From NCBI GenBank assembly GCA_009779195.1, contig WRET01000009.1, positions 1 through 62,915 on the forward strand: 62,915 bases of DNA. Direction: 5' to 3'. The notes beneath the pieces are model-generated. The model worked only from the letters and a program-made list of their open reading frames with translations, did not search any database and was not told the origin of the DNA. The position numbers were made by a program, and so were the translations under genes. This document shows positions 49,046 through 58,513 of this stretch, one piece after another. The stretch comes from Micrococcales bacterium. GTDB taxonomy: Bacteria > Actinomycetota > Actinomycetes > Actinomycetales > Cellulomonadaceae. Position 1 is the stretch's first letter. Each line of letters begins with the position of its first letter.

Positions 49046-50155
49046 GTGATCACGTGGCGTGCAGGTACGGTGGAACGGCTGGAACCAGGTTGGGCAGGTG
49101 CCCAGCCGATGGTGGTGTCCGTAGCCAACGAGCAGGTCAAGGCTCTGGCCTACCCGCAGCTGGTGGGGCCGGTCGAACCGGGGGCGCAGGTGCTGCTCAA
49201 TGTGTCTGCGCTGGTCAGAGGTTTGGGGACAGGGGGGTACGCCCTGGTGGTGGCTCGCACCGACACGGTGGCACCCGATCCGGTGCCGGGCCCTGGGCAC
49301 CTGGTCAAAGCCCGGTACACGCCGTTGCAGACCATGGTCCTCGGGGTGGACGAACAAGAGTCGGCGCACCACGACGTCCTCGCTGAGGCTGACGACCTCG
49401 GTGGGATGCCTGTCGTGGTCGCGGACCTGCACTCGGCGGTGCCAGCGGTCGTCGCCGGGCTGCGGTACGCGGCCGAACGCGCCGGGGCACCGGTGCCGAC
49501 GGTGGCGTACGTCCTGACCGACGGTGGCGCCCTGCCTGCCTGGTTCTCGCGCACCACCAGCGCTCTGCGCGAGGCGGGCTGGCTGGACGTGTGCGTGTCG
49601 ACCGGTCAGTCCTTCGGTGGCGACCTGGAAGCGGTCACCGTCCACTCGGGGCTCTTGGCTGCTCGGTACGTGGCGGGTGCGGACGTGGCGGTCGTCGCCC
49701 AAGGGCCGGGTAACCTCGGCACCGGCACCCGCTGGGGTTTCTCCGGTGTCGCTGCTGGCGAGGCGGTCAACGCTGCCGGGGTGCTGCACGGACGACCCGT
49801 CGCGAGCCTGCGGGTCTCCGGCGCCGACGCCCGGGACCGTCACCTCGGTGTCTCCCACCACTCACTGACGGCCTACGGCCAGGTGGCTCTCGTCCCCGCC
49901 GACGTCGTCGTCCCGCGCCTCACCGGCGCCCTGTCCGACCTCGGGACCAGGGTCGCCACCCAAGCAGCCACCTTGGTGGCTCCCACGGGCCGTCACCGCC
50001 TGGTGACCATCGACACTCGCGACGACCTGCGCGCAGCCTTGGCCAGCACACCGGTCCGCCTGTCCACCATGGGCCGCAACCTGGACGCCGACCCCGGGTC
50101 CTTCCTTGCCGTCGCTGCCGCCGGGATCCATGCCTTCGACCTGCTGGACGGCTGA
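49046..50155 (+). CDS. DUF3866 family protein
   Basis: A 369-residue protein of the actinobacterial/Firmicute DUF3866 family: VERLEPGWAGAQPMVV at the start, KARYTPLQTMVLGVDEQES, VVADLHSAVPAVVAGLRYA, YVLTDGGALPAWFSRT, AQGPGNLGTGTRWGFSGVAAGEAVNA, and VSHHSLTAYGQVAL. Many conserved Asp, His and Gly residues suggest an enzyme, but the reaction is not known. In many actinobacteria it neighbours pafBC/tat genes, as here. GTG start at 49046. Confidence 0.92.
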   Translation: MITWRAGTVERLEPGWAGAQPMVVSVANEQVKALAYPQLVGPVEPGAQVLLNVSALVRGLGTGGYALVVARTDTVAPDPVPGPGHLVKARYTPLQTMVLGVDEQESAHHDVLAEADDLGGMPVVVADLHSAVPAVVAGLRYAAERAGAPVPTVAYVLTDGGALPAWFSRTTSALREAGWLDVCVSTGQSFGGDLEAVTVHSGLLAARYVAGADVAVVAQGPGNLGTGTRWGFSGVAAGEAVNAAGVLHGRPVASLRVSGADARDRHLGVSHHSLTAYGQVALVPADVVVPRLTGALSDLGTRVATQAATLVAPTGRHRLVTIDTRDDLRAALASTPVRLSTMGRNLDADPGSFLAVAAAGIHAFDLLDG

Positions 50156-50158
50156 ACG

Positions 50159-51043
50159 CTAGTGGACGTCTCGGCGGAAGCGCAGGAAGTACCCGGCGAC
50201 GGTCAGGCCCACGCTGTAGACCAGCAGACCGATGACGGCCGGGCCGAGGGAGAGCAGGCTCACACCGAACTCGCCGAGCATGGAGTACAGCGACTCGCCG
50301 GTGACTGCGTCGCCCAGTGCGCCGGGCAGGTACGCCAGGACGGGTACGTCGTGACCGATGAGCACCGGGATCGAACGCAAGGTCGGTTCGAGGAACATGG
50401 TGATGCTCAGCAGGGTGACGATCGCCACCATCTGGTTGTTGATGAGCGTGCCCAGACCCACCCCGACCAGACCCCACAGCACCATCGCCAGGACCATACG
50501 GGCGAACATCTGCCAGGTGTGGCCTGACCCTAGGGCGGTGGCGTCGCCGAGCAGGGCCAGAGGGAGCGCGCCGAACAGCAAGCAGCCGACGATCACCGCC
50601 ACCGCGTACAACGCCCCCAGCGGGACGGTCGAGACGAACTTGGCGCTCAGCACCCTCCACCGCACCGGGTCAGCCAGCAGCGTCTGGGTGAGGGTCTGGT
50701 GCCGGTACTCCCCCGCCACAGACATCGCCCCGATGATGGCAGGGAAGACGAAACCGAACGTCGTGCCCATGGAGTACAGCAGACGGGCCAGGTCGTCGCC
50801 CTTGGGTATGACCATGTTGTCGTCGGCCGCCTGGTCACCGCCAAAGTGCACTGCGAGGACCATCGTGATGATGTTCATCGCCGTCCACGCGAGGGTGACG
50901 AGCAGCAGGATCCACCACATACGGGTCGAGAAGTACTTGCGGAACTCCATCACCAACGTCTGCCAGGCGGCGCGCAGCGGCGACGGCTGTGGAGGTGGAG
51001 GGGCCTGGGGCTCGTCGGAGGTGCTCGCCAGCTGGGTCGTCAT
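50159..51043 (-). CDS. ABC-2 type transporter permease
   Basis: This 294-residue membrane protein has a cytoplasmic N-terminus and six predicted membrane segments, with an ABC-2 pattern (LRAAWQTLVMEFRKYFSTRMWW; SVAGEYRHQTLTQTLLADPVRW; SAKFVSTVPLGALYAVAV). The start overlaps the stop of the ATPase gene by four bases, so the two form one exporter. The substrate is unknown. The AGEYRHQTLTQTLL segment is the signature found in bacitracin/lantibiotic-type self-resistance exporters and in general ABC-2 permeases. Confidence 0.9.
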   Translation of the reverse strand: MTTQLASTSDEPQAPPPPQPSPLRAAWQTLVMEFRKYFSTRMWWILLLVTLAWTAMNIITMVLAVHFGGDQAADDNMVIPKGDDLARLLYSMGTTFGFVFPAIIGAMSVAGEYRHQTLTQTLLADPVRWRVLSAKFVSTVPLGALYAVAVIVGCLLFGALPLALLGDATALGSGHTWQMFARMVLAMVLWGLVGVGLGTLINNQMVAIVTLLSITMFLEPTLRSIPVLIGHDVPVLAYLPGALGDAVTGESLYSMLGEFGVSLLSLGPAVIGLLVYSVGLTVAGYFLRFRRDVH

Positions 51044-51921
51044 CGGATATCTCCGTGCCCTTCGGTCAGTGCCAAGAACGCCGCCTCCAGCCCCCCGCGC
51101 TGGGTCGCCAGCTGGTGCAGCTCGACCCCCGCGGCGAAAGCTGCGGCGCCGATCTCGGCAGCGGAGGGGCCGACCACGACACCGTCGGCCAATGCCCAGC
51201 CTTTGTCCTGCGCGAGCGAGGCCAGCGCCGCCGGGTCCGCCGCGACGACGTCCGTGCGGTTCTGCTCGTGCTCGCGGGCCAGGTCAGCCAGCGGCGAAGC
51301 GTGGACCAGCCGCCCGTGGGCGATGATCACCACGTCGTCGACAGACTGCTGTACTTCTGACAACAGGTGCGAGGAGACCAGCACGGCCTTGCCGTGCCCC
51401 GCCAGGTGGCGCATGAGGTCGCGCATCCACACGATGCCCTCAGGGTCCAGCCCGTTGGTCGGCTCGTCCAGCAGCAGCACCTTCGGGTCGCCGAGCAGCG
51501 CCACGGCCAGCCCCAGCCGTGCCCGCATCCCCATGGAGAACCCCCCGACCCGCCGGTCGCCCACCGATCCCAGCCCGACGATGTCGAGCACCTGCGCGCA
51601 CCGGCCCTGGTCGATCCCCGCCCCCGAGGCGAGCATGGCCAGATGGTCGGTGGCGGTCCGTCCTGGGTGGAAGCTCGACGCCTCCAGCGCCGCCCCCACC
51701 TGCCGCATCGGCGACGGCAGCTGCTCGTACGCGAGCCCCTCGAACGTCGCTGTCCCACGTGTGGGCCGTGTCAGCCCCAGCGCCATGCGCAACGTCGTGG
51801 TCTTCCCGGCTCCGTTCGGCCCCAAGAACCCCGTGACCTTGCCAGGCGCCACCGTGAACGACAGGTTGTCGACCGCTGTGAGCGACCCGAACCTCTTCGT
51901 CAACCCGCAGACCTCAAGCAT
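51040..51921 (-). CDS. ABC transporter ATP-binding protein
   Basis: The 293-residue ATPase has Walker A GPNGAGKTT, signature VGGFSMGMRARLG, Walker B VLLLDEPTNGLD and the switch His in SSHLLSE. It is the partner of the overlapping ABC-2 permease. Residues after 220 form the short C-terminal domain that is usual in drug/lantibiotic-type ATPases (AQDKGWALADGVVVG). Confidence 0.95.
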   Translation of the reverse strand: MLEVCGLTKRFGSLTAVDNLSFTVAPGKVTGFLGPNGAGKTTTLRMALGLTRPTRGTATFEGLAYEQLPSPMRQVGAALEASSFHPGRTATDHLAMLASGAGIDQGRCAQVLDIVGLGSVGDRRVGGFSMGMRARLGLAVALLGDPKVLLLDEPTNGLDPEGIVWMRDLMRHLAGHGKAVLVSSHLLSEVQQSVDDVVIIAHGRLVHASPLADLAREHEQNRTDVVAADPAALASLAQDKGWALADGVVVGPSAAEIGAAAFAAGVELHQLATQRGGLEAAFLALTEGHGDIR

Positions 51922-51958
51922 CCCATGCCTTCCTCGAGTCCTGGAGCGACCCTACCGT

Positions 51959-54301
51959 TCACTCGGTGATGAGGGCGTGCGCCACGACTTTGCGCACCTT
52001 GGTGGCCACGAGGGCCGCCACGGCACCCGCCAGGACGACGATGGCCACGACCAGCACCGCGCTGGTCAGCGCTGAGGCGTACATCGACGTGACATGGATC
52101 CGCATGGCCGTGAACACCGTGTCGATGAGCACCGGGAACGTCAGGTGGCCGGCGGCACCACCGACCACCGCAGCCACGGCGACGACCGGCAGGTACGTCA
52201 TGACGACCTGGGCGACGAGCTGTCCAGTGGTGAAACCGACGGCCTTTTGGATCCCGAACCCGCGCCGGCCGCGCAGGATCGCCATGCTCAGCACCAAGAA
52301 CAGGACCAGCACGACCACCGCCGCGGTGATGGCCAGGACGACGAGCGACACCAGGGCGGTGACGGTGCCGTAGACGTCGCCTGCCCAGGCGACTGCTTCG
52401 TGGGTGTTGGTGGCCAGCAACCCGCTGACACCCCACCCGTCGTTGATCTCGTCGGTGAGGGCGGCAGCCTGGTGCTGCGGGTCGTCCACGTAGACGAACA
52501 CCATGACGTGCCGGAACTGCGGGTCGACCCTGCGTGCCCCGTCGGTGGTCAGCGCGACGAGGCCGAAGTTCATCAGGCCGGTGACGACGAGCTCGACCTG
52601 GTCGCCTCCGTTGTCGACGTGCACAGTGTCGCCGACGTGTTTGCCCAACGAGTCGGCGACCGCCCAGGCGAGAACCACCTCGTCGTCGTTCACCGGGTAC
52701 CGGCCCCGGTAGAGCATGGTGCCCTCAGTCTGGGCGAAGTCGTCGGTGACGACAGCGTTCACGTACGTCCCCTCGACACGGACAGGCAGCGACGAGTAGA
52801 AGAACGCCGACCGCACACCGTCGTGAGCGGTCAGCCGTGCCAGGGCCTCGTCGGCAGCGTCGTAGCTGTCGGCGACGACGGCGACGTGGGTGACCTCCCC
52901 GAAAGCCACAGCGGCGAAACGCTCTGGACGGGCACCGACGTTCTCGTACAGGGCCACCGAGACGACGCTCATGAAAGTGACGGCCACGACCACGAGGCCC
53001 ACTGTTGCCATCTGGCCTTTGGCCACGATGGTCGATTTGGCGCCCAGCAGCCACGACAGGCGTCCTGGTGTGGTCGCCAGAGGTAGGTAGCTGCGCCTGA
53101 GAGCCCGTGCGGCCAGCCCGGTGCGCAGGGCGGTCAGCGGTGACAGCCGACGGATACGGGCCGCGGCGACCCCTGTGACGACGAGCGTCGCCGCGGTCAC
53201 CGTCGCGAGCGTCACCAAGGCTGGCACCGGATGTGGACCCGGCGCCCACGGTATCGCCGACTCCTGCTCGAGCAGGTCAGCCACCAACGGGACCAGGCCG
53301 TGGCTGGCCACGACGCCGACCACTGCCCCAGTGGCGACGACAGACCCGAACTGAGCGACCAACGACCCGGCGACCTGCCCGCTGGTGTAACCCAGAGCTG
53401 TGAGGATCCCGGTGTTCGTCATCGACTCTTCGATCGAGGCCGCCACGCGGAACCGCACCACGACGAGCGCGACCAGTCCGACAACCGCCGCGGTGGCCAG
53501 CAGCACACCAGCCAAGAGCTGCCCCATGAGGACGCTCTCCTCTTTCAGGCCGCTGTAGGTCGACACCCACGCAGAAGCCTTGGGGTCGGTGACCTGCTGG
53601 TCGAAGAACGCCTCGTCCAGGGCGTCACGGACTGCCGCTGCCCGAGAGGGGTCGTCGAGGCGGACTTTCGTGTACACACCGGTCGAGGTCGAAAAATGGT
53701 CAGCCAGGCTGGCGAAAGTCACGCCGTCGACGTAGAGCCTGTCTGCGGCGAACACCACGTCGTCGGTGAACCCGCGGACAGTGAGCTCGACGCCCGTCCC
53801 TTCTCGGCCGAACGTGAACGTGTCGCCGACGCGGTACCCAGACTTGGCCTGGAAGAAGAACGGCAGGTAGACCTCACCGGGGCCCAGGGGTCCGGCACCG
53901 TCCCGCAGCCGTGGGACGTCCATGGTCCGCGTCGGACCGTAGACAGCGAAGACCACGGCCGACGTCTCGGTGCTGTCATGGTCGGCGATGGTGCCGGTGA
54001 CCCACACGACCGGTTCCTGCTCGACCGCCACCACACCGGGTTGCGCCTCCAGCGCCGCCAGCTGGGCCTGGGAGTCGAACACGTCGGTCGCCAGGCTCCA
54101 CACGTCAGGTGCCTTCGCCGCTGCCGCCTGGGTGTCGAAGCTGGAGGGATACACCAACGCCAGCACCAGGCCCAGGTTGACCATCATCGCGGCCAGCGCC
54201 GCGAACCCCGCCAAGGTGAGCATCGGGGCTCTGGCCGCGCGGAGGTTGACGACCACCAACCGCACCGTGGCGCTGATGGCAGTCCTCATGGCTCTCATCA
54301 T
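51959..54301 (-). CDS. FtsX-like ABC permease (MacB type)
   Basis: This 780-residue protein has ten predicted membrane segments in the double FtsX arrangement. A short N-terminal segment is followed by a large extracytoplasmic domain (about 50-255), three membrane helices, a second segment pair, another extracytoplasmic domain (about 460-640), and three final helices with RGRRGFGIQKAVGFTTGQLVAQ. The matching first copy is TNTGILTALGYTSGQVAGSL. No dedicated ATPase of the LolD/MacB kind adjoins it. The ATPase at 51040 is of the ABC-2 type, so a partner must be encoded elsewhere or shared. It starts 38 bases before the ATPase gene on the same strand. Confidence 0.9.
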   Translation of the reverse strand: MMRAMRTAISATVRLVVVNLRAARAPMLTLAGFAALAAMMVNLGLVLALVYPSSFDTQAAAAKAPDVWSLATDVFDSQAQLAALEAQPGVVAVEQEPVVWVTGTIADHDSTETSAVVFAVYGPTRTMDVPRLRDGAGPLGPGEVYLPFFFQAKSGYRVGDTFTFGREGTGVELTVRGFTDDVVFAADRLYVDGVTFASLADHFSTSTGVYTKVRLDDPSRAAAVRDALDEAFFDQQVTDPKASAWVSTYSGLKEESVLMGQLLAGVLLATAAVVGLVALVVVRFRVAASIEESMTNTGILTALGYTSGQVAGSLVAQFGSVVATGAVVGVVASHGLVPLVADLLEQESAIPWAPGPHPVPALVTLATVTAATLVVTGVAAARIRRLSPLTALRTGLAARALRRSYLPLATTPGRLSWLLGAKSTIVAKGQMATVGLVVVAVTFMSVVSVALYENVGARPERFAAVAFGEVTHVAVVADSYDAADEALARLTAHDGVRSAFFYSSLPVRVEGTYVNAVVTDDFAQTEGTMLYRGRYPVNDDEVVLAWAVADSLGKHVGDTVHVDNGGDQVELVVTGLMNFGLVALTTDGARRVDPQFRHVMVFVYVDDPQHQAAALTDEINDGWGVSGLLATNTHEAVAWAGDVYGTVTALVSLVVLAITAAVVVLVLFLVLSMAILRGRRGFGIQKAVGFTTGQLVAQVVMTYLPVVAVAAVVGGAAGHLTFPVLIDTVFTAMRIHVTSMYASALTSAVLVVAIVVLAGAVAALVATKVRKVVAHALITE

Positions 54302-54495
54302 GGCCCGCTCGTGTGGCCGCGTCCGCCAGATCCGCGGACCAAATCCTGCAATCGGCAGGGACCCGCGTCGTACGACAGCTGTACCAAGGCACTGGCGGTC
54401 AGTGACACGCCAGAATTTTTCTCAGGTGCAGGGAACAGTCTTGGTGCCGACGGACTCTAACCTGCAAAGGTTGGCCACGCGCTGGAGGTGAGACG

Positions 54496-54888
54496 ATGAC
54501 GGACAGCACCACGTCCGACGGCACCACGACGTGGGTGCGCTGGAGTGTGGTCGCGGCTGCGACGGCGAGCCTGGTCGGCGCTGCGGTCTGGGGGTTGTGG
54601 CGTACGGGCGCACCGTGGCCCCACCTGGGCTGGGCGCTGGGGGTATGGCTCCTGGTAGCCCTGGTGCTGCTCTCGGTGGTCTGGGTCGCCAATATCGTCG
54701 TGTGGGTCGCACGCGAAGGTACCCGGTCTGACGGACGGTCCTACCAGCCTATGGGCACAGGGCTGCTGGCGGCGCTGGGCTGGACCGTCGTCGCCATGGT
54801 GGCCGTCGCCGCCAACACCGCCCAGTGGGTCGCCGGTCGGATGCACCATCCGCACGACGAGTGGGCTGAGGAGCCCGTCAGACAGTGA
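54496..54888 (+). CDS. Small three-helix membrane protein
   Basis: A 130-residue protein with membrane segments at about 15-34, 46-70 and 93-113 and a cytoplasmic His/Glu-rich tail (GRMHHPHDEWAEEPVRQ). No family recognised. The start ATG 54496 follows TGGAGGTGAGACG. Its 3' end overlaps the convergent PPOX gene by 11 bases. Confidence 0.75.
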   Translation: MTDSTTSDGTTTWVRWSVVAAATASLVGAAVWGLWRTGAPWPHLGWALGVWLLVALVLLSVVWVANIVVWVAREGTRSDGRSYQPMGTGLLAALGWTVVAMVAVAANTAQWVAGRMHHPHDEWAEEPVRQ

Positions 54889-55522
54889 AGTCGTCCGCGA
54901 GACGGACCACCGACCCGGGGACCTGCGCCTGGTTGGACCGTGACGGCTCGATCGTGCCGGTGCGCGGGGCGACACTGACGGTGCCCGACCACGTCGCGGC
55001 GTCGGCGTCCTGCTGAGGTGGTTTCGGCTCTTCGTCCATCACCCGGCAGCTCCACTGGTCGAGCCGCATCACCATGACCTGTGTCGCCGCGAGCTCCTTG
55101 CCGGTCGGCCTGCGCACCTCGCCGCTGCGCCCCGGCAGGTGCCGGTCGAGCATCACGTCGAGCCCCGCCAGCTTCTCGTCCCCGGTGAGCGTCTCGAACT
55201 GCCCGAACAACACCGCGCTGCGCCCGTGCACCCCCGTCTCACAGCTGATGTGCCCGACGACCACCCCCGTCACCTCGGCGACAGACACCGCCACCGCCCG
55301 CCCGTCGCCCACAGCCCGCAACCACCGCGACCCCGTCGACCCGTGGATGACCACCTGGTCCCCCCAGCGCGCGATACTCGTCGGCACCACGCACGGCCGC
55401 CCCTCGTCGTCGACGTAAGCAACATGCGCGATGGTCGTGGCATCCAGGAGAGCCTCAAGCTGGGCCCGGTCGTCGGTCATCCGCTCCCGGTGCCGCACCG
55501 AGACAAGTGGTCGAGAAGACAT
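54878..55522 (-). CDS. Pyridoxamine 5'-phosphate oxidase-related flavoprotein
   Basis: A 214-residue split-barrel FMN/F420-binding protein: LLDATTIAHVAYVDDEGRPCVVPTS, VVIHGSTGSRWLRAV, VAVSVAEVTGVVVG, SAVLFGQFETLTGDEKLAGLD, and ATQVMVMRLDQWSCRV. This is the subgroup near nitroimidazole- or PPOX-type reductases of unknown substrate. I use ATG 55522; the shorter ATG at 55480 would remove only an Arg-rich tail. Confidence 0.88.
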   Translation of the reverse strand: MSSRPLVSVRHRERMTDDRAQLEALLDATTIAHVAYVDDEGRPCVVPTSIARWGDQVVIHGSTGSRWLRAVGDGRAVAVSVAEVTGVVVGHISCETGVHGRSAVLFGQFETLTGDEKLAGLDVMLDRHLPGRSGEVRRPTGKELAATQVMVMRLDQWSCRVMDEEPKPPQQDADAATWSGTVSVAPRTGTIEPSRSNQAQVPGSVVRLADDFTV

Positions 55523-55638
55523 ACCGGGCAGGTTACGGCGCCCACAGCCCACGAGCCGGTTCCTGTGCGGGCGTGGCTCACTCTGCCTCTTGCCGTCCGA
55601 AACCTCTGCCTACCCGGGACGATTTGGCGAACATGCAC

Positions 55639-55667
55639 TTGCAGCACTATCGCTGGTAGTGCATACT
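55639..55667 (+). promoter_or_regulatory. Promoter/operator of the second HigBA pair, leaderless
   Basis: TTGCAG (55639-55644) and CATACT (55662-55667) are 17 bases apart. The inverted repeat GCACTA-N7-TAGTGC (55644-55662) fills the spacer exactly, which is the typical operator position for an autoregulating antitoxin. Transcription should begin about 7 bases after the -10, at or next to the GTG 55674, giving a leaderless mRNA. Confidence 0.65.
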
Positions 55668-55673
55668 GTGTGG

Positions 55674-56078
55674 GTGGACGTCCTTCGTTCCCGGCAGTTC
55701 GACGCCTGGGTCCGCCGCCTCCTGGAGAAGGCGCGGGGCGGCGACGCTGTTGCGCTTGCGACCGCCAAGCACCTCGCCGACCAGATTGCCCACCTGCGTA
55801 ACCTGGTCAAGCCGCCAGAGCGGGAGGAAGAGACGGCGAGGTTGAAGTGGGTACGCCAGTCGCGCAGATACCTGCTGTGGCGGCTGTCGCATCCTCACGA
55901 CGAGCACGTGGCGGTGAGGCTCATCGTCTGGTTCGACGAAGAGGAAGATGCGGCGGTGATAGTTCTGTTCGCGGCTGACAAAGCGCGGATGGGAGACATT
56001 TTTTATGACTCCGTTGGAGCGCGAGGCGATCAAGTCGTCGACCTGTGGAAGTCAGAGAAGATGGGAGGAAGACGATGA
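55674..56078 (+). CDS. RelE/HigB-like toxin (second module)
   Basis: A 134-residue basic protein homologous to the toxin at 29682-30098. Shared stretches are LKWVRQSRRYLLWRLSHPH, RLIVWFDEEEDAAVIVLFAADKARMGDIFYDSVGARGDQVVDLW. It should be a ribosome-dependent mRNA interferase. GTG 55674 is preferred to GTG 55668 from promoter spacing. The antitoxin gene follows with a four-base overlap. Confidence 0.88.
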   Translation: MDVLRSRQFDAWVRRLLEKARGGDAVALATAKHLADQIAHLRNLVKPPEREEETARLKWVRQSRRYLLWRLSHPHDEHVAVRLIVWFDEEEDAAVIVLFAADKARMGDIFYDSVGARGDQVVDLWKSEKMGGRR

Positions 56079-56464
56079 GCGAAAGTTTCATGGACGCACA
56101 GCAGGATGGTTTCGCCCCCATCGATGACACATTCGCTGCGCTGAAGTCGCTGCCTGGGATCGACGACGATCTCGAAGAGCGGATGGAAGCCAGCGAGCAG
56201 ATGGAGCGCGAGCATATTGCGGGCCTGGCGATGGTCCGCGAGGTCGCAGCAATGACCCAAGACGACGTGGCGCGGAAGATGGGCGTCGCCCAAGGCAGCG
56301 TGTCTCGCCTTGAGAGGCGCGGTGACCTGCTCCTCTCTTCGCTCCGAGCCTACTTCAAGGCCGTTGGCGCGGAGGCGACGATCGTGCTGAAGATCGGCGA
56401 TACGCGACGAGTCGTCCCGCTCGACGACCTTGTCGAGCCAAGGCACCCTAGCGGATCACACTGA
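56075..56464 (+). CDS. XRE-family antitoxin (second HigA-like)
   Basis: A 129-residue protein with an acidic N-terminal half (GIDDDLEERMEASEQMEREH) and the helix-turn-helix AAMTQDDVARKMGVAQGSVSRLERRGD. A short C-terminal strand region (EATIVLKIGDTRRVVPLDDL) follows. It is the same fold and order as the antitoxin at 29332, but diverged enough that cross-neutralisation cannot be assumed. The start overlaps the toxin stop (ATGA). Confidence 0.88.
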   Translation: MSESFMDAQQDGFAPIDDTFAALKSLPGIDDDLEERMEASEQMEREHIAGLAMVREVAAMTQDDVARKMGVAQGSVSRLERRGDLLLSSLRAYFKAVGAEATIVLKIGDTRRVVPLDDLVEPRHPSGSH

Positions 56465-56823
56465 GGTCGAGACAGCCGGGGTTGGTGACCAAATCGTCAA
56501 CGAGCGGGTCGCCCTCATGAGGGTCAATGGAAAGGTGCTGGGTGGTGCCGACTCCGTACAGTGGACCTGCAGACAACAAGGCGAGGTGCACGTGCTGCTC
56601 GAAGACCGGATCAAGCTCGAGTTTCACCGGACGGTCGTCGAGCATCTACGTCGCTACCCGGATCGCGTCCGCCAAACCGCACTGCGGAACATCGCCGTGG
56701 TGCGTGAACGCCACGCCAGGTTCTCGCCAGACACCACACCAGCAATGCCCCGTCGGGTGTCCGCTGCCCCGAGGTACTTTCGTCCATCCGGAAGTACCGG
56801 GTACTCAATGCCATATGTCTCTG
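56465..56823 (-). other. 359-base interval without a supported gene
   Basis: Between the antitoxin gene and the hisG stop both strands have short open frames. On the minus strand one piece ends ...RSAVWRTRSG and another restarts seven bases later (MLDDRPVKLELDP...). Their third-position bias is moderately high, so this may be a broken gene. I cannot assign it. Confidence 0.35.
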
Positions 56824-57669
56824 CTACAGGCGGCAGGCGTGGATGGAGGTGACGATGATGGCTCGGGCGCCGATCTCGTACAGGTCGTCCATGAGGCGGT
56901 TGGTCGCCGAGCGCGGGACCATGGCGCGGACGGCGCACCAGTCGCGGTCGTGGAGAGGGGAGACTGTGGGGGATTCTAGGCCGGGGGTGAGCTTGACGGC
57001 TTGGTCGACCGCAGACATGGGGCAGTCGTAGTCCATGAGAACGTACTCGCGGGCGGTGATCACGCCTTGGATGCGGCGGGTGAGGACTTCGAGGGCGTGA
57101 GAGTCGACGTCGTGGGAGCGCACCAAGACGGCTTCGGAGCGCAGCAAGGGTTCGCCGAAGACTTCTAGGCCGGCTGAGCGCAGGGTGGCACCGGTCTCGA
57201 CGACGTCGGCGATGACGTCAGCCACACCGAGCTGGACCGACGACTCGACAGCACCGTCGAGGCGGACGACTGCGGCAGGTGTGACACCGTGCTCGGCGAG
57301 GTAGTCCCTCACGAGCACGGGGTACGACGTGGCGACGCGCTGGCCAGCGATGTCGTGGACCTCTGACCGGGTCCCGACGGGGGCGGCGAACCGGAACGTG
57401 GAACGGGCGAAACCCAGCGGCAGGTGCTCGGTGGCGCTGGAGCCGGAGTCCAGCAGCAGGTCACGGCCGGTGACCCCGACGTCGACAGTCCCCTCCCCCA
57501 CATATGTGGCCACGTCTCGCGGACGCAGGAAGAAGAACTCGGCGTCGTTGTCGCGGTCGGCCAGGACCAGCTCGCGGTCGTCGCGGCGCTGGCGGTACCC
57601 GGCCTCGCGCAGCATGACGGACGCCGGTTCGGACAGCGACCCTTTGTTCGGGACAGCGATGCGCAGCAT
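56824..57669 (-). CDS. hisG: ATP phosphoribosyltransferase HisG (long form)
   Basis: It catalyses the first committed step of histidine synthesis, ATP + PRPP to phosphoribosyl-ATP. The 281-residue long form has the N-terminal [16 protein letters not shown], the catalytic-region [13 protein letters not shown], the PRPP loop [13 protein letters not shown] [14 protein letters not shown], and the C-terminal regulatory domain that binds histidine ([27 protein letters not shown]). ATG 57669 follows GAGAGG by five bases. It is cotranscribed with hisE, nine bases upstream. Confidence 0.96.
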   Translation of the reverse strand: MLRIAVPNKGSLSEPASVMLREAGYRQRRDDRELVLADRDNDAEFFFLRPRDVATYVGEGTVDVGVTGRDLLLDSGSSATEHLPLGFARSTFRFAAPVGTRSEVHDIAGQRVATSYPVLVRDYLAEHGVTPAAVVRLDGAVESSVQLGVADVIADVVETGATLRSAGLEVFGEPLLRSEAVLVRSHDVDSHALEVLTRRIQGVITAREYVLMDYDCPMSAVDQAVKLTPGLESPTVSPLHDRDWCAVRAMVPRSATNRLMDDLYEIGARAIIVTSIHACRL

Positions 57670-57678
57670 CAGCACCTC

Positions 57679-57942
57679 TCACAGGTGGGTGTAGACGTCG
57701 GACAAGGTCAGGCCACGGGCGATCATGAGCACCTGCGCGTGGTACAGCAGCTGGGAGATCTCCTCGGCGGTGCGTTCGTCCGACTCGTGCTCGGCGGCCA
57801 TCCACGACTCGGCGGCCTCCTCCACGAGCTTCTTGCCGATAGCGTGGACCCCAGCGTCCAGCTCGGCCACGGTGCCCGACCCGGCAGGGCGGGTGGCCGC
57901 CTTGTGCTCCAGCTCGGCGAACAGGTCCTCGAAAGTCTTCAC
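57679..57942 (-). CDS. hisE: Phosphoribosyl-ATP pyrophosphatase HisE
   Basis: An 87-residue MazG-like pyrophosphatase for the second step of histidine synthesis: [37 protein letters not shown] with the metal-binding Glu run, and [21 protein letters not shown] start. It precedes hisG directly and follows the ribH gene after an 88-base gap. Confidence 0.96.
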   Translation of the reverse strand: MKTFEDLFAELEHKAATRPAGSGTVAELDAGVHAIGKKLVEEAAESWMAAEHESDERTAEEISQLLYHAQVLMIARGLTLSDVYTHL

Positions 57943-58030
57943 AGACGACGATGGTAGTTCACTGGAGTAGTGCTGGCCCTGAGGCCTGTCTCATACCCCC
58001 CGCACAGCGAGGCACGCCCGGCACCCACGG

Positions 58031-58513
58031 CTATGAGACACGCCCCAGTGCCCGCAAGGCGATGGCGGTGGCGACAGCTGCGGTCGCGGCCTCGGCTCCT
58101 TTGTCCTCGCGGGAGTCGGGCAGGCCGGCACGGTCGAGAGCCTGGGCTTCGCCGTCGCAGGTGAGGATGCCAAAACCGACGGGGACACCTGTGCGCAGCG
58201 CAACCTCGGTCAGACCGTGGGTGACCGACTGGCACACATACTCAAAATGCGGGGTGCCACCGCGGACGACCACTCCTAGCGCCACGACAGCGTCGGCCCC
58301 GGCACGTGCCGCGGCGGAGGCTGCGACGGTGAGCTCGACGGTCCCCGGAACCCGCACGTCGGTGACGTCGGTGACCCCAGCCTCGTCCAGGGCACGGTGC
58401 GCCCCAGCGACCAGACCGTCGACCACCGCCGGGTGCCAGCTCGCTGCGACGACGACGACTCTCAGCCCTCGCCCGTCGACCACCTCCAGGTCGGGAGAAC
58501 CCAGACCACTCAT
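58031..58513 (-). CDS. ribH: 6,7-dimethyl-8-ribityllumazine synthase RibH
   Basis: This 160-residue subunit of the icosahedral lumazine synthase shows [58 protein letters not shown] and [19 protein letters not shown]. It condenses the ribityl-aminouracil with dihydroxybutanone phosphate. ATG 58513 overlaps the ribBA stop by four bases. It is the last gene of the riboflavin operon. Confidence 0.97.
   Translation of the reverse strand: MSGLGSPDLEVVDGRGLRVVVVAASWHPAVVDGLVAGAHRALDEAGVTDVTDVRVPGTVELTVAASAAARAGADAVVALGVVVRGGTPHFEYVCQSVTHGLTEVALRTGVPVGFGILTCDGEAQALDRAGLPDSREDKGAEAATAAVATAIALRALGRVS

Noticed and set aside
50159..54301. A single three-gene exporter (ABC-2 permease, ATPase, FtsX permease)
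   Set aside because: ABC-2 ATPases do not normally drive FtsX-type permeases, and a 38-base gap separates the FtsX gene from the overlapping pair, so I keep them as separate systems.
56448..56938. Short minus-strand frames behind hisG that look weakly protein-like
   Set aside because: The two pieces are in different frames, one overlaps hisG, and the plus strand offers an equally plausible reading; not enough to call a gene.
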